Assembly (NCBI GenBank): GCA_001683985.1
Contig: MAEO01000234.1
Location: forward strand, 1 to 34,302
Direction: 5' to 3'
DNA: 34,302 nucleotides
Source of the DNA: Smithella sp. M82
Lineage (GTDB): Bacteria; Desulfobacterota; Syntrophia; Syntrophales; Smithellaceae
Notes under the pieces: model-generated
What the model was told of the DNA's origin: nothing
Seen by the model: the letters and a program-made list of their open reading frames with translations, nothing else
Databases searched by the model: none
Program-made: the position numbers and the translations under genes
Shown here: piece after piece, positions 1-6,839 of the stretch
How positions within the stretch are numbered: position 1 is the first letter of the stretch
Layout: each line of letters begins with the position of its first letter

Positions 1-74
1 AATTGCGAAGCAATTTTGCGTCAATCGGTGTCTGGATTTTGCTCAAAAAAAGTTCTGACATCGTCCGGCAAACA

Positions 75-120
75 CCACCATATTGAATTAGCCGCCTCGC
101 TCGGGGCGGTTAATTCAATA

Positions 121-126
<6 letters not shown>
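75..126. repeat. Long inverted repeat abutting the tRNA-Ala 3' end
   Basis: The arms 75-96 and 105-126 are complementary over 22 positions with one G-T mismatch, around an 8-nt loop. The right arm includes the encoded CCA end and the last acceptor bases of tRNA-Ala, so the left arm carries an inverted copy of the tRNA terminus. The core (ATTGAATTAG, then a GCCGCC...GGGGCG hairpin) recurs just after tRNA-Glu at 27385. It could act as the tRNA terminator or processing hairpin, or be a palindromic repeat associated with tRNA 3' ends. Confidence 0.8.
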
Positions 127-196
<70 letters not shown>

Positions 197-262
197 AATA
201 AACTATTGATAATTGTGAAGCCTATTAACATAGGCTATAATTGATTGTCAACAGATTTTAGC

Positions 263-290
263 TTGACATTTTATGGTTCGTTTATATAAT
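263..290 (+). promoter_or_regulatory. Sigma70-type promoter for tRNA-Leu
   Basis: TTGACA at 263-268 and TATAAT at 285-290 are separated by 16 bp. Transcription would start near 297, just before the mature tRNA-Leu 5' end at 300. Both hexamers match the consensus exactly. Confidence 0.85.
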
Positions 291-299
291 CCCGCCCGT

Positions 300-386
300 G
301 CCGGAGTGGTGAAACTGGTAGACGCAGGGGACTCAAAATCCCCCGTTCGCAAGGACATGTCGGTTCGATTCCGACCTCCGGCACCA
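300..386 (+). tRNA. tRNA-Leu (anticodon CAA)
   Basis: The 87-nt cloverleaf has acceptor stem GCCGGAG/CTCCGGC, discriminator A and an encoded CCA. The anticodon stem GGGGA/TCCCC encloses CTCAAAA, giving anticodon CAA. A long variable arm (CGTTCGC...ATG region) is present, as expected of class II leucine tRNAs. The T-loop is TTCGATT. Confidence 0.97.
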
Positions 387-482
387 ATCATAAAAAAATA
401 GAATTAACGGCACCGAATTTTTATTATTTCCCCTCCAGATCAATATAAGCAACCAAAACATGAAAAAGAAATTATTTTTTAT

Positions 483-1043
483 TTACTCGTCTATTTGTTT
501 CTTGGTAGCGGATGAATTTGTGCTTAAGTGATCCACTTGTTGTTTGAGGTCACTAATTTGTTTTTGTAAATCTCTAATTTGCTCCTGGCACAATCTCAAT
601 GCTTGGCTGGTTTCCAATGCAATGGCAAATTGCCGGATATTCATATACAAAGCAAATGACAAAGATGTTTCTGCATTTAGAACTTTGTAAGCTTTACCAA
701 TTGCTTCTTCAATATTTAATTTTTGTGCGGTAGAATCATAAGTGTCCATAGTTTCACATACTATCCCTGGTTCTGCCGGCCCGCAGATTTCCTCATACAT
801 TTTACGCGCTCCCCGAAATGGTTCACCTTGACCGGAAAGAAGCCACGCCTCACTAAAATCAAAATATTTGCAAAATACTTTCATGAATTCAGCACTGGGA
901 CGTATTCTCTTAGCGCGATATTGACTAATGTTGCTGGTATTTATCTTTAAAAGATCACTCAAAGATTCATTAGTTAACTTGTCCCTCTGGCAAACATAAT
1001 TAATTGCCCATCTGGTACGATTTTTTAAGTCATCATCTGCCAT
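483..1043 (-). CDS. CI-like XRE-family phage-type repressor with C-terminal coiled coil
   Basis: This 186-residue protein has an N-terminal helix-turn-helix of the bacteriophage CI/XRE type (about residues 8-75; note SLSDLLKINTSNISQYRAKR and the terminal SGQGEPF motif often seen in such repressors). The C-terminal third (about 150-180) is a heptad-rich coiled coil (RDLQKQISDLKQQV), likely for oligomerisation. There is no S24/LexA-like peptidase domain, so it should not be inducible by RecA-stimulated self-cleavage. It is divergent from the Ner/Nlp-like gene at 1259 across a 215-bp AT-rich region, a layout typical of a phage genetic switch. No integrase, structural or replication genes are nearby, so it is probably a leftover or domesticated regulator. 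No strong Shine-Dalgarno precedes the ATG. Confidence 0.75.
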   Translation of the reverse strand: MADDDLKNRTRWAINYVCQRDKLTNESLSDLLKINTSNISQYRAKRIRPSAEFMKVFCKYFDFSEAWLLSGQGEPFRGARKMYEEICGPAEPGIVCETMDTYDSTAQKLNIEEAIGKAYKVLNAETSLSFALYMNIRQFAIALETSQALRLCQEQIRDLQKQISDLKQQVDHLSTNSSATKKQIDE

Positions 1044-1183
1044 AAATTAACCAAACTTTCTATTTTTTTACTCACTTACCGCATAACAAAGGGATTCATC
1101 TGTTTGATTACAAAAGCATTTTTAACAATTTAAACAAAAAGCGTCCAAACTGAAAATATTTAACTATCAAATGCAATATTTAC

Positions 1184-1212
1184 TTGACATAATTAAATAT
1201 TACATTTATAAT
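1184..1212 (+). promoter_or_regulatory. Perfect consensus sigma70 promoter for the Nlp-like gene
   Basis: TTGACA at 1184-1189, a 17-bp spacer, then TATAAT at 1207-1212: an exact consensus match at optimal spacing. The predicted start is near 1219, giving a 40-nt leader before the ATG at 1259. Such a strong promoter normally requires repression, which fits the divergent CI-like gene as the controller. Confidence 0.85.
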
Positions 1213-1258
1213 CACATTCAATATTATAATTTATAAATCAAAAAAGGAGTCCTTAACC

Positions 1259-1531
1259 ATGAAAAAAATTCCCCCCAATATGAAACCCAACGATATCCGG
1301 AAGGCCATGCTGGATGCCAACGTTAAACAAGCGGCTATTGCTCGTGAGCTCGGAGTATCCAACGAAACGGTTTATAGCGTTATTGAGGGGCGAGCCTCTC
1401 ATCGTGTCCGTGAACACATCGCTAAAAAAACAGGAATTGATATTACACGAATCTGGCCGAACCCGTATCTTTTGGGCGGCCCACGTAAAGCGGGAAGGCC
1501 ATTTTGTCGCGGTCATCGCAAGGAAACATAA
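1259..1531 (+). CDS. Ner/Nlp-like winged HTH DNA-binding protein
   Basis: This 90-residue protein has an HTH at about residues 12-65 (KQAAIARELGVSNETVYSVI) followed by the GIDITRIWPNPYL segment characteristic of the Ner/Nlp/SfsB family of small regulators from Mu-like phages and their chromosomal homologs. An excellent Shine-Dalgarno (AAAGGAGT at 1243-1250) and the perfect promoter at 1184-1212 support this start. It is divergent from the CI-like repressor and upstream of a small unknown gene at 1663. The likely role is transcriptional repression or autoregulation. The basic C-terminus (RKAGRPFCRGHRKET) may contribute DNA contacts. Confidence 0.8.
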   Translation: MKKIPPNMKPNDIRKAMLDANVKQAAIARELGVSNETVYSVIEGRASHRVREHIAKKTGIDITRIWPNPYLLGGPRKAGRPFCRGHRKET

Positions 1532-1662
1532 ACCAATTTTCAAGAACCGTTTTTTCATGGCCACTTTATAACTTAATCAAAAAGGCTTTTCAACGAATAA
1601 AAATGAAAAAAACAGGTTTATCAACGCAGGCGGTTATTTTCTGAAAGATGGAGGAACAGGTC

Positions 1663-1860
1663 ATGAATGAAAATCTTAGCTTCGCAATTGAAATTATAGA
1701 GGGGAAAAAGCGAGAATATGACAACATGAAAAGAAACTCATTGGAATTTTGTGCCGGAGTAAAAGAAGCTATCAATGCGCAAATTCAGAAATGTGACACT
1801 TGTCTGGAATATCTAAAATCAATTAATGATACGGATACCGACATGAGTATATCCTCATAA
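1663..1860 (+). CDS. Small hypothetical protein (65 aa)
   Basis: I do not recognise this protein. The ATG at 1663 is chosen because GGAGGA at 1650-1655 lies 7 nt upstream, whereas an earlier in-frame ATG at 1648 would overlap that ribosome-binding site. The product is charged and helical, with two Cys in CDTC (about residue 49) and no signal peptide or membrane segment. It follows the Nlp-like gene in the same direction with a gap of about 130 bp, and may be the second gene of that phage-like transcript. Confidence 0.55.
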   Translation: MNENLSFAIEIIEGKKREYDNMKRNSLEFCAGVKEAINAQIQKCDTCLEYLKSINDTDTDMSISS

Positions 1861-1869
1861 TCAATCAAC

Positions 1870-1943
1870 GGATTTTATTCTATCGACAAGGAAAACTTTT
1901 TAAAGAAATAGCAGCGACAAATATTAATCGACAGAAAAAATCC
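1870..1943. repeat. Imperfect inverted repeat downstream of the small gene
   Basis: GGATTTTATTCTATCGAC (1870-1887) is nearly complementary to TCGACAGAAAAAATCC (1928-1943), enclosing about 40 nt. It lies just after the stop of the 65-aa gene and may form a long hairpin at the transcript end. The rest of 1861-2038 shows no gene. Confidence 0.4.
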
Positions 1944-2038
1944 GCAAGAAAATATATAAAACCATCATCAGGTCTTAAAAATATCTGCTCTCTTAATTTG
2001 ACCATTTTATGTTTCTCTGATTTCAATTTCTTAAACTC

Positions 2039-2294
2039 TCAATTCTTCCTGCTTTTTTGGATGCTGGAATAACGGATTTTCCCGTTTCCTTCTTTGGCAA
2101 AAAGCCACGATAATTGTGTGCCAGCCCGAAAAGTATGACCGTTTGCATTGGCCGGTCCTTCAAAAAGCAGCCAATAGGCGCGTAATCGATAATAATTGAT
2201 ATGGGTGAGATAACGGACGGCTTGCCGGCGGTTTTTGATGTTCATGCCGCGGGAGATCAAAAGGTCAACTTACTGGTCAATCGTATGGTTTCAT
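2039..2294 (-). pseudogene. Abi_2 (AbiD/AbiF-like) family remnant
   Basis: The open frame 2039-2260 reads LLISRGMNI...[17 protein letters not shown], the conserved N-terminal block of Abi_2 family abortive-infection proteins (AbiD/F). Upstream the frame is broken twice. ATG AAA CCA TAC at 2294 begins the expected MKPY start, a frameshift follows, and the restored frame ([17 protein letters not shown]) has a TAA where a Gln codon is expected. Homology stops after HTFRAGTQ, where the remaining three quarters of a normal protein of about 300 residues is missing. This is a short decayed fragment of a phage-defence gene near the phage-like regulators and a type I RM remnant. Confidence 0.75.
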
Positions 2295-2320
2295 AAAATC
2301 GCCGTGCCCAGAAAAAAAGT

Positions 2321-2372
2321 AACCCGCCAAGTGCGCATATTCGACCGAAGCCGACAGAGGCGAGGCGGGTGT
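2321..2372. repeat. GC-rich palindromic intergenic element (copy B)
   Basis: CCCGCC at 2323-2328 and GGCGGG at 2364-2369 bracket a GC-rich segment containing CATATTCGACCGAAGCCGAC. That segment resembles the centre of the element at 10685-10804 (CATACTCGAGAAAGCCGACA). It lies just upstream of the Abi remnant and is probably a dispersed palindromic repeat family. Confidence 0.5.
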
Positions 2373-2636
2373 TGTTCAAAGTTAATGATTTTGATTGTTT
2401 TCTAACAAAATGAGTCTTCAAAGTCAAGCCTTTTATTTTTGCATTTTATTTTTGCATCAGTCACGCTTATTTCTTCTGATTCTTCCGTAATTTATTAGTT
2501 ACCTGATCTGGTATTATAATTATGTTTTCATTTCTATTGTCCGCTTCAATTTGTGCCGGCACCGGTGTCACTTTCCCGGATTGCAGATTGGCAGACTATG
2601 GTAATTCTCTCAACAATGTTGAGACCTCTCACGTTT
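2373..2636. other. Intergenic region between Abi and HsdM remnants
   Basis: No convincing gene. On the minus strand a 40-codon open frame (about 2467-2590) follows the methyltransferase remnant and reads SGKVTPVPAQIEADN near its start. It has no ribosome-binding site and I cannot assign it. It may be debris from the neighbouring restriction locus. Confidence 0.4.
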
Positions 2637-3335
2637 TCAGGCGCCTCCCTTGAGCAGATCGTCGAGCAATCCTTCGGCTTCTTTTTCTATCGCCAGAATA
2701 TCGGCGCGTATTTCTTCAAGGGTGCGCAGCGGCTGAGGCTTGTAGAAATGACGGGTAAAGCTGATTTCGTAGCCGATTTTGGCAGAATCTTTTTTAATCC
2801 ACGCATCGGGTGTGTAGGGCAAAACCTCGCGGCGGATGAAAGCCTCAATTCCGCCCTCTTCAAGAAGCGGCGCTTGTTCGGTGTCACGTAAATCGGTATC
2901 AGCTTCATATTCAACAATTGCAGGCTTGCCATCCACAACAGCCTCGTACATGCCATACATGGGATTTGCTTTTGTTTTTCCGGATTTATGCACCTTGGCA
3001 ATGACCGGCGGGGCTGTTTCTACCCGCCAGCTTACGGCTTTTAAGATAAGTTTCAAATCGGATGCCGACACTTTCATGCCAAAATTATTTAGCGCGATGT
3101 CCACTTGTTCGCGAAAAATATTGTGGTCTTCGAAGAGTCTTTCGCCCAGTGCCTCACGTAATTTCATGGCTGTTTCGACAAGACGGCCATCACGTTCCCA
3201 TGTTTTGGAATCAAGCAGTTTCTTTTTCTTTTTTTCCGGCAAAGTTTTTGCGGTATCGCCGTTTTCCTCTGCCCATACACTTTCACTACGTTTAAAATTC
3301 GTTTTATTATTTTTTGGAGGACTTTTAGTTTTCAT
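2637..3335 (-). pseudogene. C-terminal remnant of a type I restriction-modification DNA methyltransferase (HsdM-like)
   Basis: The 232-residue open frame ends with the conserved C-terminal region of large type I HsdM subunits: EYEADTDLRDTEQAPLLEEG, then REVLPYTPDAWI, GYEISFTRHFYKPQPLRTLEEI and a helical end. The catalytic N6-adenine methylase core (SAM-binding FxGxG and NPPY/F motifs), several hundred residues upstream, is absent. No hsdS or hsdR follows. The present ATG has no clear ribosome-binding site and the first 40 residues are low-complexity and lysine-rich. It is best read as a truncated, non-catalytic fragment. It could still be expressed, but a methyltransferase activity is excluded by the missing core. 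Confidence 0.75.
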
Positions 3336-3501
3336 CTTCTAATACCGAAAACTTAAATACAGCATTGAACAGTTTAGAATAAATTAACAAACCTTATCTG
3401 AAACAATTTCTGCAAGGAAGATGATTATGTATGTGATGACTTTTTATAATTTAATTACATTGAAGAAGAGTTGCGTGTCAGGGAAATTAACAAATAATTA
3501 T

Positions 3502-4422
3502 TTACGGATTATGACTCTTGATGAAACTGACGAATGTCCTATGAAACGAACGGAAATCAAACTTATTTTTATAAATTAAATAGAAATTTCTTTCTATTTG
3601 GCATCCCTGAACTGGAACTTCAAAAAGCAGGCCTTGAGACAGCTCGCGTGAAACGGCATGAATAGAAATTACAGAAACTCCCAATCCGGAAATTATTGCT
3701 TCTTTTATTGCTTCGGAACTTCCTAATTCGGCGCAAATATTAAACGGAGAAAGACTTAATAACTTTGATTTTTCTAAAAACGCTTCAAATGATTCTCGTG
3801 TTGCCGAACCCTTTTCTCTGATAACGAAAGGCTCTTTAATCAATTCAGACAATGCAACCGATTTCTTCTTGTGCCAGGGATGATCCCTGGAAACCGCCAG
3901 AATAAGTCTGTCTTTCCAAAGAGCAGTTGCTGCAAGTTTTTTATTAAGAGGCCTCTTACCTATAATACCCATTTCCACTTCATTTTCTAAAACCATGTTC
4001 ATTGCCGCTTCACTGTCGGCAGTTTTAACATATATTCTTATAGCAGAGTTTGCTTTTCTGAATTCAGCCAAGACACAGGGAAGAATATAGTTAGCTGGAA
4101 TCGTGCTGGCGCTCAGGTAAATGTTGCCGCCGGACTCTTTGCGCAGAGCAAGCACTTTTTCTTTTGCTTCATCCCGCAGCCTGACCATGCGGCGCGCGTA
4201 ATTGTATAAAATCCTGCCTTCGGGTGTCAGCGAAATCCCGGCGCTGCTGCGGTTGACTAATCGTGCATCCAAACAATTCTCAACATTTTTTATATTTTTG
4301 GTAAGTGCGGGCTGGGTCAAAAGCATTCTCTCTGCGGCGCGGCTGAAACTCCCCTCCTCCACCAGAGCGATGATTGCTTCCATTTGCTGAATGGTAATGT
4401 TCTTGAAACGATCAATGGACAT
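3502..4422 (-). CDS. LysR-family regulator, selenium-metabolism-associated type
   Basis: This 306-residue LysR-type regulator has an N-terminal winged HTH (about residues 8-66: QMEAIIALVEEGSFSRAAERM, LTQPALTKNIKNVE) and a C-terminal periplasmic-binding-like effector domain (about 90-295). I start it at the ATG at 4422; an in-frame TTG at 4440 would add six residues, and neither start has a strong Shine-Dalgarno. It is divergent from a yedE-DUF3343-tusA-like operon and a candidate selC. A LysR subfamily is known to sit beside exactly such selenium genes. It likely responds to a selenium or sulfur-related ligand. Repeats of TTTTATGAATT in the divergent region (inverted at 4447, direct at 4560 and 5114) are candidate binding sites. 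Confidence 0.85.
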   Translation of the reverse strand: MSIDRFKNITIQQMEAIIALVEEGSFSRAAERMLLTQPALTKNIKNVENCLDARLVNRSSAGISLTPEGRILYNYARRMVRLRDEAKEKVLALRKESGGNIYLSASTIPANYILPCVLAEFRKANSAIRIYVKTADSEAAMNMVLENEVEMGIIGKRPLNKKLAATALWKDRLILAVSRDHPWHKKKSVALSELIKEPFVIREKGSATRESFEAFLEKSKLLSLSPFNICAELGSSEAIKEAIISGLGVSVISIHAVSRELSQGLLFEVPVQGCQIERNFYLIYKNKFDFRSFHRTFVSFIKSHNP

Positions 4423-4550
4423 GCAGAGTTTATAGCACAATATAATAATTCATAAAAACAAAAATATAACTATTTTAAATACAACGTATTCCATTGGTTT
4501 ATAACTAAAATGAAACACTTCGTCTTAACTGTAATTAATAATTGCCATCC

Positions 4551-4576
4551 AAATATTACTTTTATGAATTTGCTTT
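4551..4576 (+). repeat. 26-bp direct repeat, copy 1 (candidate duplicated operator/-35 region)
   Basis: A 26-nt sequence beginning AAATATTACTTTTATGAATT is repeated without mismatch at 5105-5130. The two copies bracket the candidate selC gene. The last bases provide a TTGCTT hexamer used in promoter-like elements at both sites. Confidence 0.9.
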
Positions 4577-4597
4577 ACTCCAGCAACATAATATATA
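4570..4597 (+). promoter_or_regulatory. Candidate promoter upstream of selC
   Basis: TTGCTT (4570-4575, inside the direct repeat), a 16-bp spacer and TATATA (4592-4597) give a plausible sigma70 promoter reading toward selC. Transcription would begin near 4604, about 137 nt before the tRNA. That is long for a tRNA leader, so a closer promoter is possible, although I see none. Confidence 0.45.
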
Positions 4598-4601
4598 CAA
4601 G

Positions 4602-4632
4602 GCGTCATTCCTTCGCGAAGGCGGGAATCCGG
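4602..4632. repeat. REP-like palindromic element
   Basis: GTCATTCC, a TTCGCGAA palindrome and GGCGGGAATCC form a short imperfect palindrome of the GTCATTCC...GGGAATCC type that is dispersed in many genomes. A related one lies at 18839-18891. It sits between the first direct repeat and selC. Confidence 0.6.
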
Positions 4633-4740
4633 TAATAACAAAAAGTTGAATTAAAGTAGCAATAAAATTGCTCGTCATTATTAAAACATTTAATTGCCGG
4701 AATAATAAAAACAAATGAATGTATTGCGATTTCAAATCTT

Positions 4741-4832
4741 GACCGGTTACGTCGGATGGTTCCGGCCGCGGGCTTCAACCCCGTCGAGCAAACAATAAAA
4801 CGTTTTCTTCAGTTCGATTCTGAAACCGGTCT
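4741..4832 (+). tRNA. selC: Candidate selenocysteine tRNA, tRNA-Sec(UCA)
   Basis: The sequence folds with the hallmarks of tRNA-Sec. The acceptor is GACCGGTT/AACCGGTC (4741-4748 with 4824-4831). A 6-bp D-stem GTCGGA/TCCGGC has a 4-nt TGGT loop. The anticodon arm GCGGG-CTTCAAC-CCCGT gives anticodon UCA. There is a long variable arm (4785-4807), and the T-arm is TTCAG-TTCGATT-CTGAA. The length of 92 without CCA matches tRNA-Sec. Oddities: A4824 is needed by both the acceptor and T stems, so the two total 12 bp (8+4 or 7+5) rather than the bacterial 13. The discriminator is T, not G. CCA is not encoded, although the three other tRNAs here encode it. The variable-arm stem is weak. It lies between a selenium-associated LysR gene and yedE. 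It may be an authentic divergent tRNA-Sec, an opal-reading relative, or an early pseudogene. Confidence 0.72.
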
Positions 4833-5104
4833 TAAAAGTTTATTGTGAGACTCAAATTTAATGAGTCCCAAGTTTCAGAAGCAAAGTAAACTGAAACTTG
4901 CTGGACGAATTATACCAGGCACGTAGCATAAAATTGCATCTTTGCAAATTGTGTATTTCAGGAAGACATTGATTGTTTTGACACCCAATCTCAAGTTCTG
5001 TTCAGGCATCTAAAATAGTTCAACGCCGCAGGTATCTATTATTAAAACGATAATATGGCGATATCCTTTGAATTCGTTATAACCAAACAGAATAATTTAC
5101 CATT
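4833..5104. other. Intergenic region between selC and yedE with a 10-bp-stem hairpin
   Basis: No gene seen. CAAGTTTCAG (4869-4878) and CTGAAACTTG (4891-4900) form a perfect 10-bp stem with a 12-nt loop. A shorter stem GACTC/GAGTC lies immediately before it. No T-run follows, so it is a weak terminator candidate for selC or a structured leader. Confidence 0.45.
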
Positions 5105-5130
5105 AAATATTACTTTTATGAATTTGCTTT
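5105..5130 (+). repeat. 26-bp direct repeat, copy 2
   Basis: This is identical over 26 nt to 4551-4576, with an offset of 554 bp. It lies about 50 bp upstream of the yedE start and supplies the -35 hexamer of the predicted yedE promoter. Confidence 0.9.
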
Positions 5131-5152
5131 TCAGGAAACCAGTTGTTAAAAT
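5124..5152 (+). promoter_or_regulatory. Predicted promoter of the yedE selenium operon
   Basis: TTGCTT (5124-5129), a 17-bp spacer and TAAAAT (5147-5152) place the transcription start near 5159. The Shine-Dalgarno AAAGGAAG follows about 10 nt later, before the ATG at 5183. The -35 lies inside the 26-bp repeat, whose TTTTATGAATT part is a candidate LysR operator. Confidence 0.6.
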
Positions 5153-5182
5153 CCGGGCAAATTTATAAAGGAAGCTTTATTA

Positions 5183-6259
5183 ATGAAAAATATCTTCTCC
5201 TCCCGTATGGGAATTATCACGGTCGGCGCCATCATCGGTATCCTTGCGGCCTTGCTGCAGTACTTCGGCAATCCGGCAAACATGGGTATTTGCGTGGCTT
5301 GTTTTGAGCGGGATATTGCGGGAGCGCTTGGTTTACACCGGGCTGATGTCGTGCAGTATCTGCGACCGGAAATAATGGGATTTGTCCTGGGCGCTTTTAT
5401 CATGGCGGCCTTTGCCGGCGAATTCAAGCCGCGAGGAGGTTCATCTCCCCTAATCCGTTTCTTTCTGGGATTATTTGCCATGATCGGCGCGCTTGTTTTT
5501 CTTGGTTGTCCGTGGCGGGCGCTTCTTCGTTTGGCCGGCGGTGACGGAAATGCCATTGGGGGTTTGCTGGGATTAGGAACTGGAATATTTGTCGGTATTC
5601 TTTTTTTAAAAAAAGGTTTCAGCCTGGGACGATCTTATTCACAGGCAACTGCCGGCGGCTGGATCATGCCCGCTTTGATGCTGGGTTTGCTTTTTCTACT
5701 GACATTTCAGGTTTCATTTGCACCGGGTGGTCCTATATTCTTCAGCGCAAAAGGCCCCGGGTCCATGCATGCACCTATTTTAATCAGCCTTGTTGCCGGT
5801 CTTGCTATTGGGGCTCTGGCTCAGCGCAGCCGTTTCTGCACGATGGGCGCTCTGCGGGATGTCATGCTGACCAGAGACTTTCATTTGCTCGGCGGTGTGA
5901 TTGCTCTGATGGTTTTCGCTTTTGCCGCCAATCTGATTTTGGGTCAATTCAAAGCCGGTTTTGAAGGTCAGCCCGTAGCCCATACAAATCATTTGTGGAA
6001 TTTCCTCGGAATGTCTCTTTCTGGTCTGGCCTTTGCTCTGGCCGGCGGCTGTCCCGGCAGACAACTTTTTCTTTCCGGTGAGGGCGATGCCGATGCAGGT
6101 ATCTTTGTACTGGGAATGATTACCGGAGCCGCTGTTTCGCATAATTTTGCCATGGCCAGTTCTCCCAAAGGTGTGGCTGCCTTTGGTCCGATTGCTGTTA
6201 TCATCGGAATAGTTTTTTGTCTGATTGTCGGTTTCATGATGCTGCAAAAGGCAAAGTAA
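5183..6259 (+). CDS. yedE: YedE-type selenium-metabolism membrane protein
   Basis: This 358-residue polytopic inner-membrane protein of the YeeE/YedE (DUF395) superfamily has about ten hydrophobic segments. It carries the family's paired cysteine motifs: MGICVACFERD (C37, C40), GCPWRALLRLAGGDG, RSRFCTMGALRD and GGCPGRQLFLSGEGDADAG. YeeE relatives import thiosulfate through such conserved cysteines. The YedE branch that co-occurs with selD, DUF3343 and YedF is inferred to move or deliver a selenium (or sulfur) species. The gene leads an operon (DUF3343, NNRD-like, TusA-like) with a clear Shine-Dalgarno, and a LysR regulator is divergent. The transported substrate is inference from family and context. 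Confidence 0.88.
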   Translation: MKNIFSSRMGIITVGAIIGILAALLQYFGNPANMGICVACFERDIAGALGLHRADVVQYLRPEIMGFVLGAFIMAAFAGEFKPRGGSSPLIRFFLGLFAMIGALVFLGCPWRALLRLAGGDGNAIGGLLGLGTGIFVGILFLKKGFSLGRSYSQATAGGWIMPALMLGLLFLLTFQVSFAPGGPIFFSAKGPGSMHAPILISLVAGLAIGALAQRSRFCTMGALRDVMLTRDFHLLGGVIALMVFAFAANLILGQFKAGFEGQPVAHTNHLWNFLGMSLSGLAFALAGGCPGRQLFLSGEGDADAGIFVLGMITGAAVSHNFAMASSPKGVAAFGPIAVIIGIVFCLIVGFMMLQKAK

Positions 6260-6304
6260 CGTGGTCTACCGATTTTTGATAAAAAAATTTTTAAAAGGAA
6301 CATA

Positions 6305-6838
6305 ATGTTATTTAGCAAAAAAAATAAAACCGGTTTCGAAGGCGGCGGACTTGTTCTTTTCCAAGCCGTCGAGGAAGCCATAGCGGCGGAAAAAATCCTC
6401 AAGTCGGGAAATTATGATGTGAAACTGGTTGCGCCACCGCCTACTCTGCGTAAAGGATGCGACCTGGCCGTTGAAATTAATATTACCGAAAAGCCGGGGA
6501 TAGAAAGATGTCTTTTGAGCAAGGACGCAAATTTTGCGGAAATATTGCCGCTAAAGGGAGCGGGAGAGCTGCTTGATATTGTCAAAGTAAAAAATTTCGA
6601 CAATGCCTGCATGATCAAGGCCGGCAATATGAAACTGACCTTTGATAAAAAAACGGGAATGATTCTCAACATCTCCGGCGGCGGCTGTCCCGATATCCCT
6701 TTTTTGCATATCAGCATGCTGGACAAAAAGTTAACGGAAGTTTCTTCCCCGAAAAAAAATGGCTATACACTTTGCGCGTTAATGCTGGATCGGGCTTTTA
6801 CTGAAGCGCTGGAAATCTGGAACAGGAGGAATGGTTAA
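6305..6838 (+). CDS. DUF3343 domain protein, selenium-operon associated
   Basis: This 177-residue protein begins with a DUF3343-like domain (about residues 10-80: GGGLVLFQAVEEAIAAEKIL, then LVAPPPTLRKGCDLAVEI), a small putative Se/S-handling domain found beside YedE and YedF. The remaining ~100 residues, ending in GYTLCALMLDRAFTEALEIW, are not a domain I recognise. They contain conserved-looking cysteines (AC, GGGC, LC) that could bind metal or carry sulfur/selenium. Standalone DUF3343 proteins are usually only about 80-100 residues, so this is an extended version. It lies 45 bp after yedE, and its stop sits one base before the start preferred for the next gene. Function beyond selenium association is unknown. 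Confidence 0.7.
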   Translation: MLFSKKNKTGFEGGGLVLFQAVEEAIAAEKILKSGNYDVKLVAPPPTLRKGCDLAVEINITEKPGIERCLLSKDANFAEILPLKGAGELLDIVKVKNFDNACMIKAGNMKLTFDKKTGMILNISGGGCPDIPFLHISMLDKKLTEVSSPKKNGYTLCALMLDRAFTEALEIWNRRNG

Positions 6839-6839
6839 G

